Origin: JAGOBP01 sp046328575
Lineage (GTDB): Bacteria; Chloroflexota; Anaerolineae; Fen-1058
DNA length: 64,000 nt
Assembly (NCBI GenBank): GCA_046328575.1
Contig: JAXLWI010000005.1
Span: forward strand, 1-64,000
Direction: 5' to 3'
This document shows positions 44,201 through 51,477 of the stretch, piece by piece (positions within the stretch are counted from its first letter, which is position 1; each line of letters begins with the position of its first letter). The notes below the pieces were generated by a model. That model was not told the DNA's origin. It searched no databases and was given only the letters and a program-made list of their open reading frames with translations. The translations under genes and the position numbers were made by a program.

Positions 44201-44499
44201 GGGCTGTGTTACGCCAGATCCCCAGTGTGCCGCATTGGAAATATGGTGTGGTTGGCGTAGTTTGGCTGGCAGCAGGTGCGATTGGTAGCGGCTACGCATG
44301 GGAGATAGTGATCCATCAACTATATCAAGGTTGGAATCTGGCGTCGTCTATGAACGAACTGAATGTGAGCGTCTTGTCGCTGGTGTTGGGTCCAGTCTTG
44401 AGTGCGGTGGCGGGCGGTGCGCTGCTGTATCGATTGGTCAACACTGCGTCTCTGACCGACCATACGCCAACCTTGAATCAAGACAGCACAGCAGATTAG
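41266..44499 (+). CDS. Caspase-like protease 3 with long coiled coil, FHA domain and about 12 membrane helices
   Basis: A 1077-residue protein, the largest of the array. The caspase domain has His82 and Cys132 in YFSGHG and LDCCHSGAF, and the EF-hand-type loop DVDGDGKITLDE is at 203-214. A single helical repeat (IESPLANVRLGSVRELDRLL) is followed by a long Glu/Arg/Ala coiled coil (about 323-485) made of repeated AERLAALKAERER-like units, then an FHA domain (about 508-604; IGRMSSVAIRL, SRQHVRL, DLGSANGTFLNGQ). About 12 hydrophobic helices fill residues 659-1060. The first 22 residues are identical to caspase 4. It is probably an integral membrane protease with a cytoplasmic catalytic head. Confidence 0.87.
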   Translation: MNRKLALIIGNSHYQDPNLAKLIAPSEDVNDLADVLRNLDIGGFDGVNTLVDESDATIRLSIEDFFADKKPDDLLVLYFSGHGVRDEQGRLYLAAPNTRANRLRATAIATDFITGEMDRSRSKRQVLILDCCHSGAFAQGAKAVTGESAGIGPAFEGNGYGRVVLTATDATQYAWEGDKIIGEADNSLFTHYMVEGLRTGAADVDGDGKITLDEMYDYVYEHVVTQTPKQTPGKWSYKQQGDIVIARNPKPIVKPVELPADLKMAIESPLANVRLGSVRELDRLLNGSNAGLALAAFDAIKHLADDDSRSVSSAASSALQAYAEKQRVREEQERLAKERAEQDRLAAERAEAERLAALKAERERVAAEKARQEQRAREAEHAEQERIAKERAEANRLAAIRAEQDRIAAERAESDRQAALKADTDRQAAIKAEQDRIAAEKAKQEQLAREAQRAEQERIAKERDEAERQAALQAEADRIAAERAALSPAREEVFDTARRAAVAAARLMVQGGPDVGQTFALQLGVNIIGRMSSVAIRLTDGLISRQHVRLTVEAGRVTAEDLGSANGTFLNGQRLSGNAPIALHEGDTLALGDTVLVFRSAAMAPVVQPEAPIATPLIEMQTTIAEAPPRSFADQLVADQPTRVSSVETTQSNTALAARLKAIVIPTLMAAAGFGLIFAVWLASLMGVSDFVAGATLTIAAMLLLWGVTGLMLRQMQILVAWQRVFAVGLGWAVAAGIGVGAAYVLGSSLQYGDHSPEFASTLLIISVFGAVCGFGGGQVTGRILRSAVPALKLKTTTLGWTVAWTVGPGTMLAVVWNSNDNEVLRQALALCGALIGAIGGGTMFWQIASKNTAMPVAATQQSIEPSLPAAELKTAVRAIAIICGGWVLINLLDVLVGQLAPSVLDMAAYFSVGYGAGCLVLALIMHSVLPSMKRTVWLLAGGWALVTISAVQIGVAARLDSNWLNTAGNGICGVIGAWAVLRQIPSVPHWKYGVVGVVWLAAGAIGSGYAWEIVIHQLYQGWNLASSMNELNVSVLSLVLGPVLSAVAGGALLYRLVNTASLTDHTPTLNQDSTAD

Positions 44500-44591
44500 A
44501 TCGGTGAGATCTTGTCGACGTGCAGCCATCTAGTTATCACCAATGCGGCGAGTGGTACAGCGATGGCCCAATCTGACTCACCAGGATCAAC

Positions 44592-46154
44592 ATGAATCGC
44601 AAGCTCGCGCTAATCATCGGCAACAGCCACTACCAGGATCCCAACCTAGCAAAACTCGTCGCGCCCACTGAAGATGTTAGCGATCTGGCTGAGGTGCTGC
44701 GCCATCCTGACATTGGGGAATTCGATGAAGTTCAAACACTCCTTAACTCGTCCAGCGAGGAGATTCGTCTCCACATTCAGGATTTTTTCTTCGACAAGAA
44801 GCCAGATGATCTACTACTGTTTTACTTCTCTGGTCATGGCGTGCGCGACGATCAAGGGCGGTTGTATTTGGCTGTGCAAAACACACGGACCAGCCGATTG
44901 CTTGCCACGGCTATCGGCGCGGACTTCGTTCGCGATGCCATGAATGCCAGCCGCTCAAAACGGCTGGTTATCGTGCTCGACTGTTGTCACAGCGGCGCCT
45001 TTGCAGAAGGCAATAAAGCGGCGGCTGGCGAAAGCGTTGGTACTGCCCAGGCCTTTGAAGGTAGCGGTTATGGGCGCGTAGTGCTGACGGCGACGGACGC
45101 AACCCAGTATGCTTGGGAAGGTGACAAGATCATCGGCGAAGCTGATAACTCGCTGTTTACGCATTTCATAGTGGAGGGGTTACGTACCGGCGCGGCGGAT
45201 ATTGACGGCGACGGCAAGATCACGCTCGACGAGATGTATGACTACGTTTACGAACGGGTAGTAACCCGTACGCCTAAGCAGACCCCAGGAAAGTGGTCGT
45301 ACAAACAGCAGGGCGACATCATTATTGCCCGCAATCCCAAACCGATCGTGAAGCCGGACGAACTGCCGATTGAACTGCGGCAGGCAATTGAAAGCCCACT
45401 CGCTAGCTTACGCGAGGGCGTGGTTCGAGAACTCGAACGGATGCTTGGCGGATCCAGTCGCGGCCTGGCGTTGTCAGCACGTGAAGCGCTGGAGACCTTG
45501 GTAAACGATGATAGTCGGCGAGTATCGCAGGCCGCCGCGGCCGCCTTAACCGCCTATACTGAAAAGCAGCGAACACATGAAGAACAAGAACGTTTGGCAA
45601 AGGAACAGGCTGAGGCTGAACGGCTTGCTGACCTGAAGAAGGAAGTCGATCGTCAAGCGGCCATCAAGGCCGAACAGGATCGAGTCGCAAAGGCAAAGGC
45701 CGAAGCTGAACGGCTTGAGCGACTGCGTATTGAACGCGAACGCGCGGCTCGGCAACAAGCTGCGGCCGATCGGTTCGCGCTGCCGACGGAACAGGCGTCA
45801 CCCGCTCAAGAACGCTTATCGCCGCGCAGTATCTTTGCGCTCACCGTGGCGCTGGCTGTCGTATTTTGGGCCGTACTTATCTGGTCTGCTGTAGCCCGAC
45901 GTTCTACTGGCAGCAGTGACGTAGTCCCAGTATTTCTGAGTACGCTAGCCGTTAATCTATTGCTGGTTGTTGTTCGCCAGCGCGTGAAAGCTTTGACAGT
46001 TGGCCGGATGGAAGTGCTTACTTTTTGCTGGCTTATCAGCGGTGGATTGGTCTATCCACTTGGTTATAACTCCAGTTCCGGCGGCGCGGCTCTCTTGATA
46101 ATGGTGCTGCCAGCCGCGGTCTGTTTCGGGGTGGCGTACTGGGTGCTCCATTAA
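44592..46154 (+). CDS. Caspase-like protease 4 with coiled coil and C-terminal membrane helices
   Basis: A 520-residue protein. The caspase domain has His82 (YFSGHG) and Cys132 (LDCCHSGAF), with the EF-hand-type loop DIDGDGKITLDE at 203-214. It is almost identical to caspase 3 through KQTPGKWSYKQQGDI. A helical repeat (IESPLASLREGVVRELERML), a shorter coiled coil (about 325-385) and about four C-terminal helices follow; there is no FHA. In one place it reads DAMNASRSKRLVIV where the others read GEMDRSRSKRQVLI, so the region before the Cys is changed. It is a recent duplicate of caspase 3 that lost the FHA and most helices. A 92-base gap precedes it. Confidence 0.87.
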   Translation: MNRKLALIIGNSHYQDPNLAKLVAPTEDVSDLAEVLRHPDIGEFDEVQTLLNSSSEEIRLHIQDFFFDKKPDDLLLFYFSGHGVRDDQGRLYLAVQNTRTSRLLATAIGADFVRDAMNASRSKRLVIVLDCCHSGAFAEGNKAAAGESVGTAQAFEGSGYGRVVLTATDATQYAWEGDKIIGEADNSLFTHFIVEGLRTGAADIDGDGKITLDEMYDYVYERVVTRTPKQTPGKWSYKQQGDIIIARNPKPIVKPDELPIELRQAIESPLASLREGVVRELERMLGGSSRGLALSAREALETLVNDDSRRVSQAAAAALTAYTEKQRTHEEQERLAKEQAEAERLADLKKEVDRQAAIKAEQDRVAKAKAEAERLERLRIERERAARQQAAADRFALPTEQASPAQERLSPRSIFALTVALAVVFWAVLIWSAVARRSTGSSDVVPVFLSTLAVNLLLVVVRQRVKALTVGRMEVLTFCWLISGGLVYPLGYNSSSGGAALLIMVLPAAVCFGVAYWVLH

Positions 46155-46219
46155 AACGAGTAGGACTAGGATCAACACGAACTTGGCCCAGCCTAGCCTG
46201 TGAGGTATCTTTCGTCCTG

Positions 46220-46247
46220 TTGACTTTTGTTCCCGCGCGGCTACAAT
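46220..46247 (+). promoter_or_regulatory. Sigma70-type promoter of the TPR-stalk gene
   Basis: TTGACT (46220-46225), a 16-base spacer and TACAAT (46242-46247). The -10 ends 10 bases before ATG 46258, implying a leaderless or nearly leaderless mRNA. The element matches the caspase promoter at 36930-36957 in both boxes and most of the spacer. Confidence 0.75.
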
Positions 46248-46257
46248 AGCCGTAACG

Positions 46258-47151
46258 ATGGGCACCAAAGAACTCCTCGGTCAAGCGATACTCACCGCGC
46301 AGCGCGGATTGCCGGACAAAGCCCGCGAGATGTTCAATCTCGTGTTGATTGCCGAGCCGCGCAACGAGCACGCCTGGTTGTGGCTGGCCTCGATCGCGAC
46401 AAACGACGCCGAGCGCGAAGAATGCTTGCGGCAAGTCGTTGCCATCAACCCTAAGCATCCCAATGCGGGCGCGGAACTGCAACGGCTGATCGAGAAGCGG
46501 CGCGGCGAATTATCCGCCAAAGTCACGGCGCTTGGTGCGGTTCAACCCGTTGCCCCGATCGAACCAGCTGCCCCGGCGGCCCGTAAACCTACGGTCGCTG
46601 TTAGCTCGCGCGCAGTTCGCAGCGGGCGCAAGCCGGTTCGACCCAAGACGCAGCGGATTTTGTTATATGTGTTTGGCGGCGGTGCCATCGTCGGATTAAG
46701 CATTCTGCTGATCAGTCTGTTGGTCAATCGAACCACCGCGCCAGTTGTGTTTACGCCCACGCCGACACGCACGGCCACCGCTACCGTGCCGCCCACGTGG
46801 ACGCCCACGCGCACCGCCACGGCCACACAATGCCCGCCGCGAATCTGCTCGCCGACGCCCACTGAGACACCGACGGTGACACCCACATCCACTGACACGC
46901 CGACGCGTACCGCGACGCCCACACGAACGCCGACCAATACGCGCACACCAACTCGCACGGCCACGGCGACTCGTACGCCGACGCCAACACGGACCGCGAC
47001 GGCGACACCTACTGTGACGGCCACGCCCACTCGAACACCAACTGCGACCGCCACACCGACGCTGACACCAACTCTAACCCTTACTCGCACGCCGACGGCA
47101 ACACCGACACGAACCGTGACGCCCACTCGGACGCCGACCCGTCGCCCCTAG
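46258..47151 (+). CDS. TPR membrane protein with long Thr-Pro-rich external stalk
   Basis: A 297-residue protein. The N-terminal 90 residues form TPR-like helices (LGQAILTAQRGLPDKAREMF, LVLIAEPRNEHAWLWLASIA). A basic Pro/Ala linker leads to one membrane helix (ILLYVFGGGAIVGLSILLIS), and the last 130 residues are an almost pure TPT/TRTP/TAT repeat (46750-47148), presumably an extracellular stalk. A TPR-inside, stalk-outside arrangement is common in Chloroflexota. No catalytic domain is seen. The low-complexity repeat also creates an open frame on the opposite strand that is an artefact. Confidence 0.8.
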   Translation: MGTKELLGQAILTAQRGLPDKAREMFNLVLIAEPRNEHAWLWLASIATNDAEREECLRQVVAINPKHPNAGAELQRLIEKRRGELSAKVTALGAVQPVAPIEPAAPAARKPTVAVSSRAVRSGRKPVRPKTQRILLYVFGGGAIVGLSILLISLLVNRTTAPVVFTPTPTRTATATVPPTWTPTRTATATQCPPRICSPTPTETPTVTPTSTDTPTRTATPTRTPTNTRTPTRTATATRTPTPTRTATATPTVTATPTRTPTATATPTLTPTLTLTRTPTATPTRTVTPTRTPTRRP

Positions 47152-47177
47152 CAGTGCAGTCGGCCAATCGGCTGTGG

Positions 47178-47183
47178 TATAAT
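47178..47183 (+). promoter_or_regulatory. Extended -10 promoter of the HD-domain gene
   Basis: TGG followed by perfect TATAAT, 60 bases upstream of ATG 47244. The predicted transcript begins near 47190, just ahead of a perfect hairpin. Confidence 0.6.
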
Positions 47184-47196
47184 CCCGCGCACATCC

Positions 47197-47229
47197 AGAC
47201 CTCGTGGGTTCCTAAGACCCACGAGGTCT
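47197..47229. repeat. Perfect inverted repeat in the 5' leader of the HD-domain gene
   Basis: AGACCTCGTGGGT (47197-47209) and ACCCACGAGGTCT (47217-47229) form a 13-bp perfect stem with a 7-base loop. There is no T run. It lies between the -10 element and the start codon, so it would be in the mRNA leader. Confidence 0.8.
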
Positions 47230-47243
47230 CTTCTGAGGCTGCG

Positions 47244-47822
47244 ATGAACCGCGACGAAGCGTGGGCCCTCGTTACCGAATACACCGCCAGTGATTCACTT
47301 CGCAAGCATATGCTCTCGGTCGAAGCTGCCGTGCGTTTCTACGCGCCGCGCTTCAATGCCGACGCCGACTTGTGGGGCGTGGTCGGTTTGTTGCACGACT
47401 TTGATTACGAGCGCTATCCCGATGTGGCGGTCGAGGGGCATCCCGTAGTTGGTTCTAAGATTCTGCGCGAGCGCGGCGTCAGCGAAGAGATTATCCGCGC
47501 CATCTTATCGCACGCCACCGAAGTGACCGGCGTCGTGCGCGAAACGGCGCTGGAAAAAGCGCTGTACGCGTGTGATGAGCTCACCGGCTTGATAACGGCG
47601 GTGTCGTTGGTCCGGCCCAGCAAGAACATCGCCGATGTGACCGTTTCCAGCGTCAAGAAAAAGTGGAAAGATAAACTGTTTGCCGCCGGGGTCGATCGGG
47701 CGGAGATTGAACACGCCGCTGCCGATCTGGGTGTGCCGCTCGACGAACATATCGGCAACGTGCTGCAAGCGATGCAGGCCATCGCGCCGACGCTAGGCCT
47801 GGATGGTAGCTTGGCGAAATGA
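47244..47822 (+). CDS. HD-domain phosphohydrolase
   Basis: A 192-residue protein of the HDIG/HDOD-like hydrolase type. Metal ligands are visible in SLRKHMLSVEAAVRFYAP, LLHDFDYERYP (HD pair), EGHPVVGSKIL and ILSHATEV, followed by YACDELTGLITAV with the last Asp, the standard HD order H...HD...H...H...D. Likely substrates are nucleotides or phosphoesters, not identifiable here. ATG 47244 is chosen over a start at 47154 that would translate through the promoter and hairpin. It overlaps the next gene by ATGA. Confidence 0.87.
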   Translation: MNRDEAWALVTEYTASDSLRKHMLSVEAAVRFYAPRFNADADLWGVVGLLHDFDYERYPDVAVEGHPVVGSKILRERGVSEEIIRAILSHATEVTGVVRETALEKALYACDELTGLITAVSLVRPSKNIADVTVSSVKKKWKDKLFAAGVDRAEIEHAAADLGVPLDEHIGNVLQAMQAIAPTLGLDGSLAK

Positions 47823-49090
47823 AACTCCGTCGCTTCGGCGCACCACGCGCCGACGAATCTTCAACTGATCCGGCTGCGGCGAACACTCCGTCCGATCAGC
47901 AGCGCGTCTGCCCGCAATGCGGTGCGTTGATCTCTTCGCGGGCCAAGACTTGTCTGCACTGCGGCGCCGACCTCGTCGCCATTGCCAAAGCCGAAGCCGC
48001 CAAAGTCAAGCAGCTGCAGCGTCAACAACAGGAAAAGCGCGAAGAAGCCGCGCAGATTCCGATTCGTATCTTCGTCATCATCATCACGTTGATTGTGATT
48101 GGGCTGATTTTGGCGTTGGTTGTGCAAGGTTCGCAGGAAGCGGCGAATCTGGCGTTGACGCCCACCGTGACGCGCACGCCCACGCGCACGCCCCGACCCA
48201 CCAGTACACCGCAACCTACGCCGACGATCGCCGCCACGCCGACCCCGTTGTCACCAATTCAAATCGTCGTCAAGAGCGGCGATACGCCCGGCGGTTTGGC
48301 CGACTTGTGCGGGATGTCGGTCGATCAATTCATGTTGTACAACAGCAAGGCGGTAGATGATTTCATTGTCGTCGGCGAGAAGTTACAATGTCCCGCGCCC
48401 ACGCCGCGCCCGACGACGACGGTGACGCCGGTCGGCTTTGAGCCGACGGCCACGCCCACCCGATCGAGTTGTGAATCGGTCTACATTGTGCAAGACGGCG
48501 ATACGCTCAGCGATATTGCGGTGAAACTCAAAGTGCCGATGGCGGTCATCCAGCAGCGCAACAACATCACCGATCCAGAAGCGTTGAGTATCGGTCAGCA
48601 GCTGGTCATCGTGACCTGTCCCACACCGACGAACACGCCTGCCCCCACTGTCGATGTGAACGCGACGCCGTCGCCACCTGCGAATTATGGCCAGGTGCGA
48701 TTGCTGACGCCGCTCGATGGCGAGATCATCGTCGGGGATGCGAAGCCGATCGTGCTGCAGTGGCTCTCCGCGGGCATCTTGAAATCCAACGAACTATATC
48801 GTGCCGAAGTGTCGCAAGTGAACGGCACGCGCTCGCCGGAGGTCAAATTGACGCTGGCGACCAGCTGGCGTTTGCCGGCCGATCTCTTCCCGCCCGCGTC
48901 CGATCGCAATCGCGTCTTCCGTTGGAAGGTTGAAATCGTGCGGCAAGTGGGCACGGGCAGCGACGGTCAACCGATCTACGAAGTGGTCAGTCCGCTGAGC
49001 CAATATAGTTTTGAGTGGTTGGCGACTGCGCCTACACCGACGGCCACGCCTACGCGCCTGCCCGGTGCGCGCGTCACACCCGGCGGTTGA
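47819..49090 (+). CDS. Zinc-ribbon, single-pass membrane protein with two extracellular LysM domains
   Basis: A 423-residue protein. Residues 31-50 are a zinc ribbon (CPQCGALISSRAKTCLHCGA), followed by a charged coiled coil, one membrane helix (FVIIITLIVIGLILALVV) and a TPT-rich stalk. Outside are two LysM-like domains (IQIVVKSGDTPGGLADLCGM and VYIVQDGDTLSDIAVKLKVP) separated by Pro/Thr linkers, then a beta-sandwich-like segment (VRLLTPLDGEIIVGDAKPIV) and a final PT-rich tail. LysM binds N-acetylglucosamine polymers, so it may hold envelope glycan. It is translationally coupled to the HD gene. Confidence 0.85.
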   Translation: MKLRRFGAPRADESSTDPAAANTPSDQQRVCPQCGALISSRAKTCLHCGADLVAIAKAEAAKVKQLQRQQQEKREEAAQIPIRIFVIIITLIVIGLILALVVQGSQEAANLALTPTVTRTPTRTPRPTSTPQPTPTIAATPTPLSPIQIVVKSGDTPGGLADLCGMSVDQFMLYNSKAVDDFIVVGEKLQCPAPTPRPTTTVTPVGFEPTATPTRSSCESVYIVQDGDTLSDIAVKLKVPMAVIQQRNNITDPEALSIGQQLVIVTCPTPTNTPAPTVDVNATPSPPANYGQVRLLTPLDGEIIVGDAKPIVLQWLSAGILKSNELYRAEVSQVNGTRSPEVKLTLATSWRLPADLFPPASDRNRVFRWKVEIVRQVGTGSDGQPIYEVVSPLSQYSFEWLATAPTPTATPTRLPGARVTPGG

Positions 49091-49109
49091 TGCGGCCTTC
49101 CTCACTCGA

Positions 49110-49138
49110 TGGACAACCCCTAACCCATCGATTATAAT
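49110..49138 (+). promoter_or_regulatory. Sigma70-type promoter of the LuxR-type HTH gene
   Basis: TGGACA (49110-49115), a 17-base spacer and TATAAT (49133-49138). The leader to GTG 49221 is about 75 bases. Confidence 0.7.
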
Positions 49139-49220
49139 AATTAACAAGTCTTGGTCGCGTGTGTTCATCGCCGCTGGTTGAGCAGTCCGCTCCAAACCAA
49201 ACGGAAGGGAAGGTGACGCC

Positions 49221-49445
49221 GTGGCACTCAGACCAAACAAGTCGATTGAGACGTTAACGCCGCGCGAACTGGAAGTCTTGCAGCTGATTGCACAGGGCTT
49301 GAACAACAAACGGATCGCCGAACGGTTGACGGTCAACGAGCGCACGGTCAAATTTCACGTCAGCACCATTTTGTCTAAACTGGAAGTCAGCAATCGCACT
49401 GAAGCGGTGACTTCCGCCGTGACGCGCGGCCTGATAACGTTGTAG
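49221..49445 (+). CDS. LuxR-type HTH-only transcription regulator
   Basis: Only 74 residues, consisting of one GerE/LuxR helix-turn-helix: LTPRELEVLQLIAQGLNNKR, then RLTVNERTVKFHVSTILSKL. No receiver, autoinducer or ATPase domain precedes it, as in GerE-like stand-alone regulators. It starts at GTG 49221 behind GGAAGGGAAGG. It has its own promoter and lies 53 bases upstream of the dehydrogenase gene. Targets unknown. Confidence 0.88.
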   Translation: MALRPNKSIETLTPRELEVLQLIAQGLNNKRIAERLTVNERTVKFHVSTILSKLEVSNRTEAVTSAVTRGLITL

Positions 49446-49498
49446 GCTCAGGGACTCACTTCCCCCGAGCCGCTTTTTATACCGGTTCGAGGAGCCTC

Positions 49499-50488
49499 AT
49501 GAGCAAACCTCGCCTGTTTGTCACGCGCGTGATTCCACCAAAAGGGTTGGACTTGCTGCGTCCGCTCGAAGCGGAATACGACCTCGAAGTGTGGCCGAAT
49601 CCGCTGCCTCCCGCTTATGATGTGCTCGCATCCAAAGTCAACGGTCTGACTGGACTGTTGTGTCTTCTCACCGATAAGATCGATGCAGCCTTGATGGATG
49701 CCGCCGGGCCGCAACTCAAAGTCATCAGCCAGATGGCGGTCGGTTTCGACAACATCGATGTTCCTGCGGCGACGGCTCGCCACATCCCGATCGGCAATAC
49801 ACCCGGCGTGTTGACCGACGCCACCGCGGATTTTGCCTGGGCGCTGTTGATGTCAGCCGCGCGGCGCGTCGTCGAAGGAGACAAGTTCACGCGCGCGGGG
49901 CTGTGGAAGACGTGGGGGCCGATCGATTTTCTCGGTCCTGACGTGAGCGGCGCAACGTTGGGCATCGTGGGCTTCGGTCGCATCGGCCAGGCCGTTGCCA
50001 AACGCGCGCAAGGCTTTGACATGCGCGTGCTCTATTACGACGTGCAGCGCTATCCCGAAGCGGAAAAAACGCTGCACGCCCAATACGCTGATCTGGACAC
50101 GGTGCTGCGCGAAGCCGACTTCGTCTCGATTCACACGGTGCTGTCGAAAGAAACCTATCACTACTTCGACGACGCGAAGTTGAAGTTAATGAAGCCATCG
50201 GCGGTGCTGATCAACACCTCACGCGGCCCCGTCGTCGATCCGGCGGCGCTGTATCGCGCGCTCACTAGCGGCACCATCGCCTATGCCGCGCTCGACGTGA
50301 CCGAACCCGAACCCATCGAGATGAATGATCCACTTTTGACGTTGGATAACATCATCATCGCGCCGCACATCGCCAGTGCCAGTTTCACGGCGCGCAACAA
50401 AATGGCGACGATGGCCGCGGCCAATCTCATCGCCGGTCTCAAAGGCGAGCGGTTGCCCAACTGTGTGAATCCGCAAGTGTATGAGTGA
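49499..50488 (+). CDS. D-2-hydroxyacid dehydrogenase (glyoxylate/hydroxypyruvate reductase-like)
   Basis: A 329-residue NAD(P)-dependent enzyme that interconverts 2-keto and D-2-hydroxy acids. The Rossmann motif GIVGFGRIGQAVAKRA, the catalytic Arg in LINTSRGPVVD, the Glu in the DVTEPEPI region and the His in IIAPHIASASF are all present. NTPGVLTDATADFAWALL is characteristic of the glyoxylate reductase branch. GAGG precedes ATG 49499. It overlaps the next gene by 8 bases. The exact substrate is uncertain. Confidence 0.9.
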   Translation: MSKPRLFVTRVIPPKGLDLLRPLEAEYDLEVWPNPLPPAYDVLASKVNGLTGLLCLLTDKIDAALMDAAGPQLKVISQMAVGFDNIDVPAATARHIPIGNTPGVLTDATADFAWALLMSAARRVVEGDKFTRAGLWKTWGPIDFLGPDVSGATLGIVGFGRIGQAVAKRAQGFDMRVLYYDVQRYPEAEKTLHAQYADLDTVLREADFVSIHTVLSKETYHYFDDAKLKLMKPSAVLINTSRGPVVDPAALYRALTSGTIAYAALDVTEPEPIEMNDPLLTLDNIIIAPHIASASFTARNKMATMAAANLIAGLKGERLPNCVNPQVYE

Positions 50489-51470
50489 CTGGTTAAATCG
50501 CTGCGTGCTCGTCACCGGCGCGACAGGATTCGTCGGCAGTCACGTCACCGAACGGTTGGTGCGTGATGGCGCGCACGTCCGAGTGTTGGTACGTGATCCG
50601 CGTAAACTGATCGAGTCATTGCGCGATCGGGTTGAAGTGGTCCGCGGCGATCTTCTCCAACCCGATTGTTTTAGCGCGGCGACTGCGGACTGCGAAGTCG
50701 TCTTTCACGTCGCCGGGTGGTTGAGTACGCCTAATCGGTTGGAGATAGCCCACGCCGTCAACGTCACGGCCACGCGCCAACTCGCTGAAGCCGCGCGATT
50801 GAATGGCGTGCGACGCTTCATCAGCACCAGCAGCATCGCGGTGTATGGGCCGGTCGCCTCAGGCACGATCGATGAGACGTGGCCGCATTGGCCGGTGTAC
50901 GCCTATGCCGAAACAAAGTCGCTGGGCGAACGCGCCGCACTTGAAACCGCGACCGACTCGTTCGGCGTGACGGTGCTGCGCCCCGCGATGATCTATGGTC
51001 CGCGCGGCGATGCCTGGACGACTTTGCCCGTGCAGTTGGCACAGCGCGGCCTGCCGATGTTGATCGGCGGCGGGCATGGCTTCAGTCATCCGGTGTACGT
51101 TGACAACTTAGTGGATGCGTACTTACTAGCCGCCACGCGTGCCGAAGCGATCGGCGAAGCGTTCACGATTTGTGACTGCGACGTACCGTGGCGTGAGTTT
51201 TACGGCCGGTATGCTAAAATGGCGGGCAGGCCTGCGCGCTCGATGCCGGTAGCGATCGCGATTGCGGCGGCCTTTGGGGTGGAAATCGCCGCTAAAGTTG
51301 CCGGCCGCTTGCCGCGCGTTTCGCGGGCGATGTTGGGCTTCACCACCGGACAGTGTCGCTTCAGCACCGACAAAGCCAAGCGCTTGCTGGGTTGGGAGCC
51401 AAACGTATCTTTGGATGAGGGGCTGCGGCGCACGGAAACGTGGTTGTGTGAGTCAGGAACGATCAAGTAA
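50481..51470 (+). CDS. NAD-dependent epimerase/dehydratase-family protein
   Basis: A 329-residue extended SDR. GATGFVGSHVTERLV is the nucleotide-binding loop; STSSIAVYGP, the catalytic YAETK (YxxxK) and LRPAMIYGPRGDAW follow. It resembles dihydroflavonol-4-reductase/3-beta-HSD-like bacterial SDRs more than UDP-sugar epimerases (PVYVDNLVDAYLLA). The AIAIAAAFGVEIAAKVAG stretch may be a hydrophobic surface. It overlaps the dehydrogenase, so the two are co-translated. Substrate unknown. Confidence 0.85.
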   Translation: MSDWLNRCVLVTGATGFVGSHVTERLVRDGAHVRVLVRDPRKLIESLRDRVEVVRGDLLQPDCFSAATADCEVVFHVAGWLSTPNRLEIAHAVNVTATRQLAEAARLNGVRRFISTSSIAVYGPVASGTIDETWPHWPVYAYAETKSLGERAALETATDSFGVTVLRPAMIYGPRGDAWTTLPVQLAQRGLPMLIGGGHGFSHPVYVDNLVDAYLLAATRAEAIGEAFTICDCDVPWREFYGRYAKMAGRPARSMPVAIAIAAAFGVEIAAKVAGRLPRVSRAMLGFTTGQCRFSTDKAKRLLGWEPNVSLDEGLRRTETWLCESGTIK

Positions 51471-51477
51471 CAAGCAA

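Noticed and set aside
46542..47126. Minus-strand protein of VGV/VRV repeats
   Set aside because: It is the antisense of the Thr-Pro repeat in the stalk protein, so the regularity comes from the low-complexity DNA.
46750..47148. Possible CRISPR or tandem-repeat array
   Set aside because: The repeats are degenerate ACG/CCG codons for Thr-Pro inside an open frame, without fixed repeats and unique spacers.
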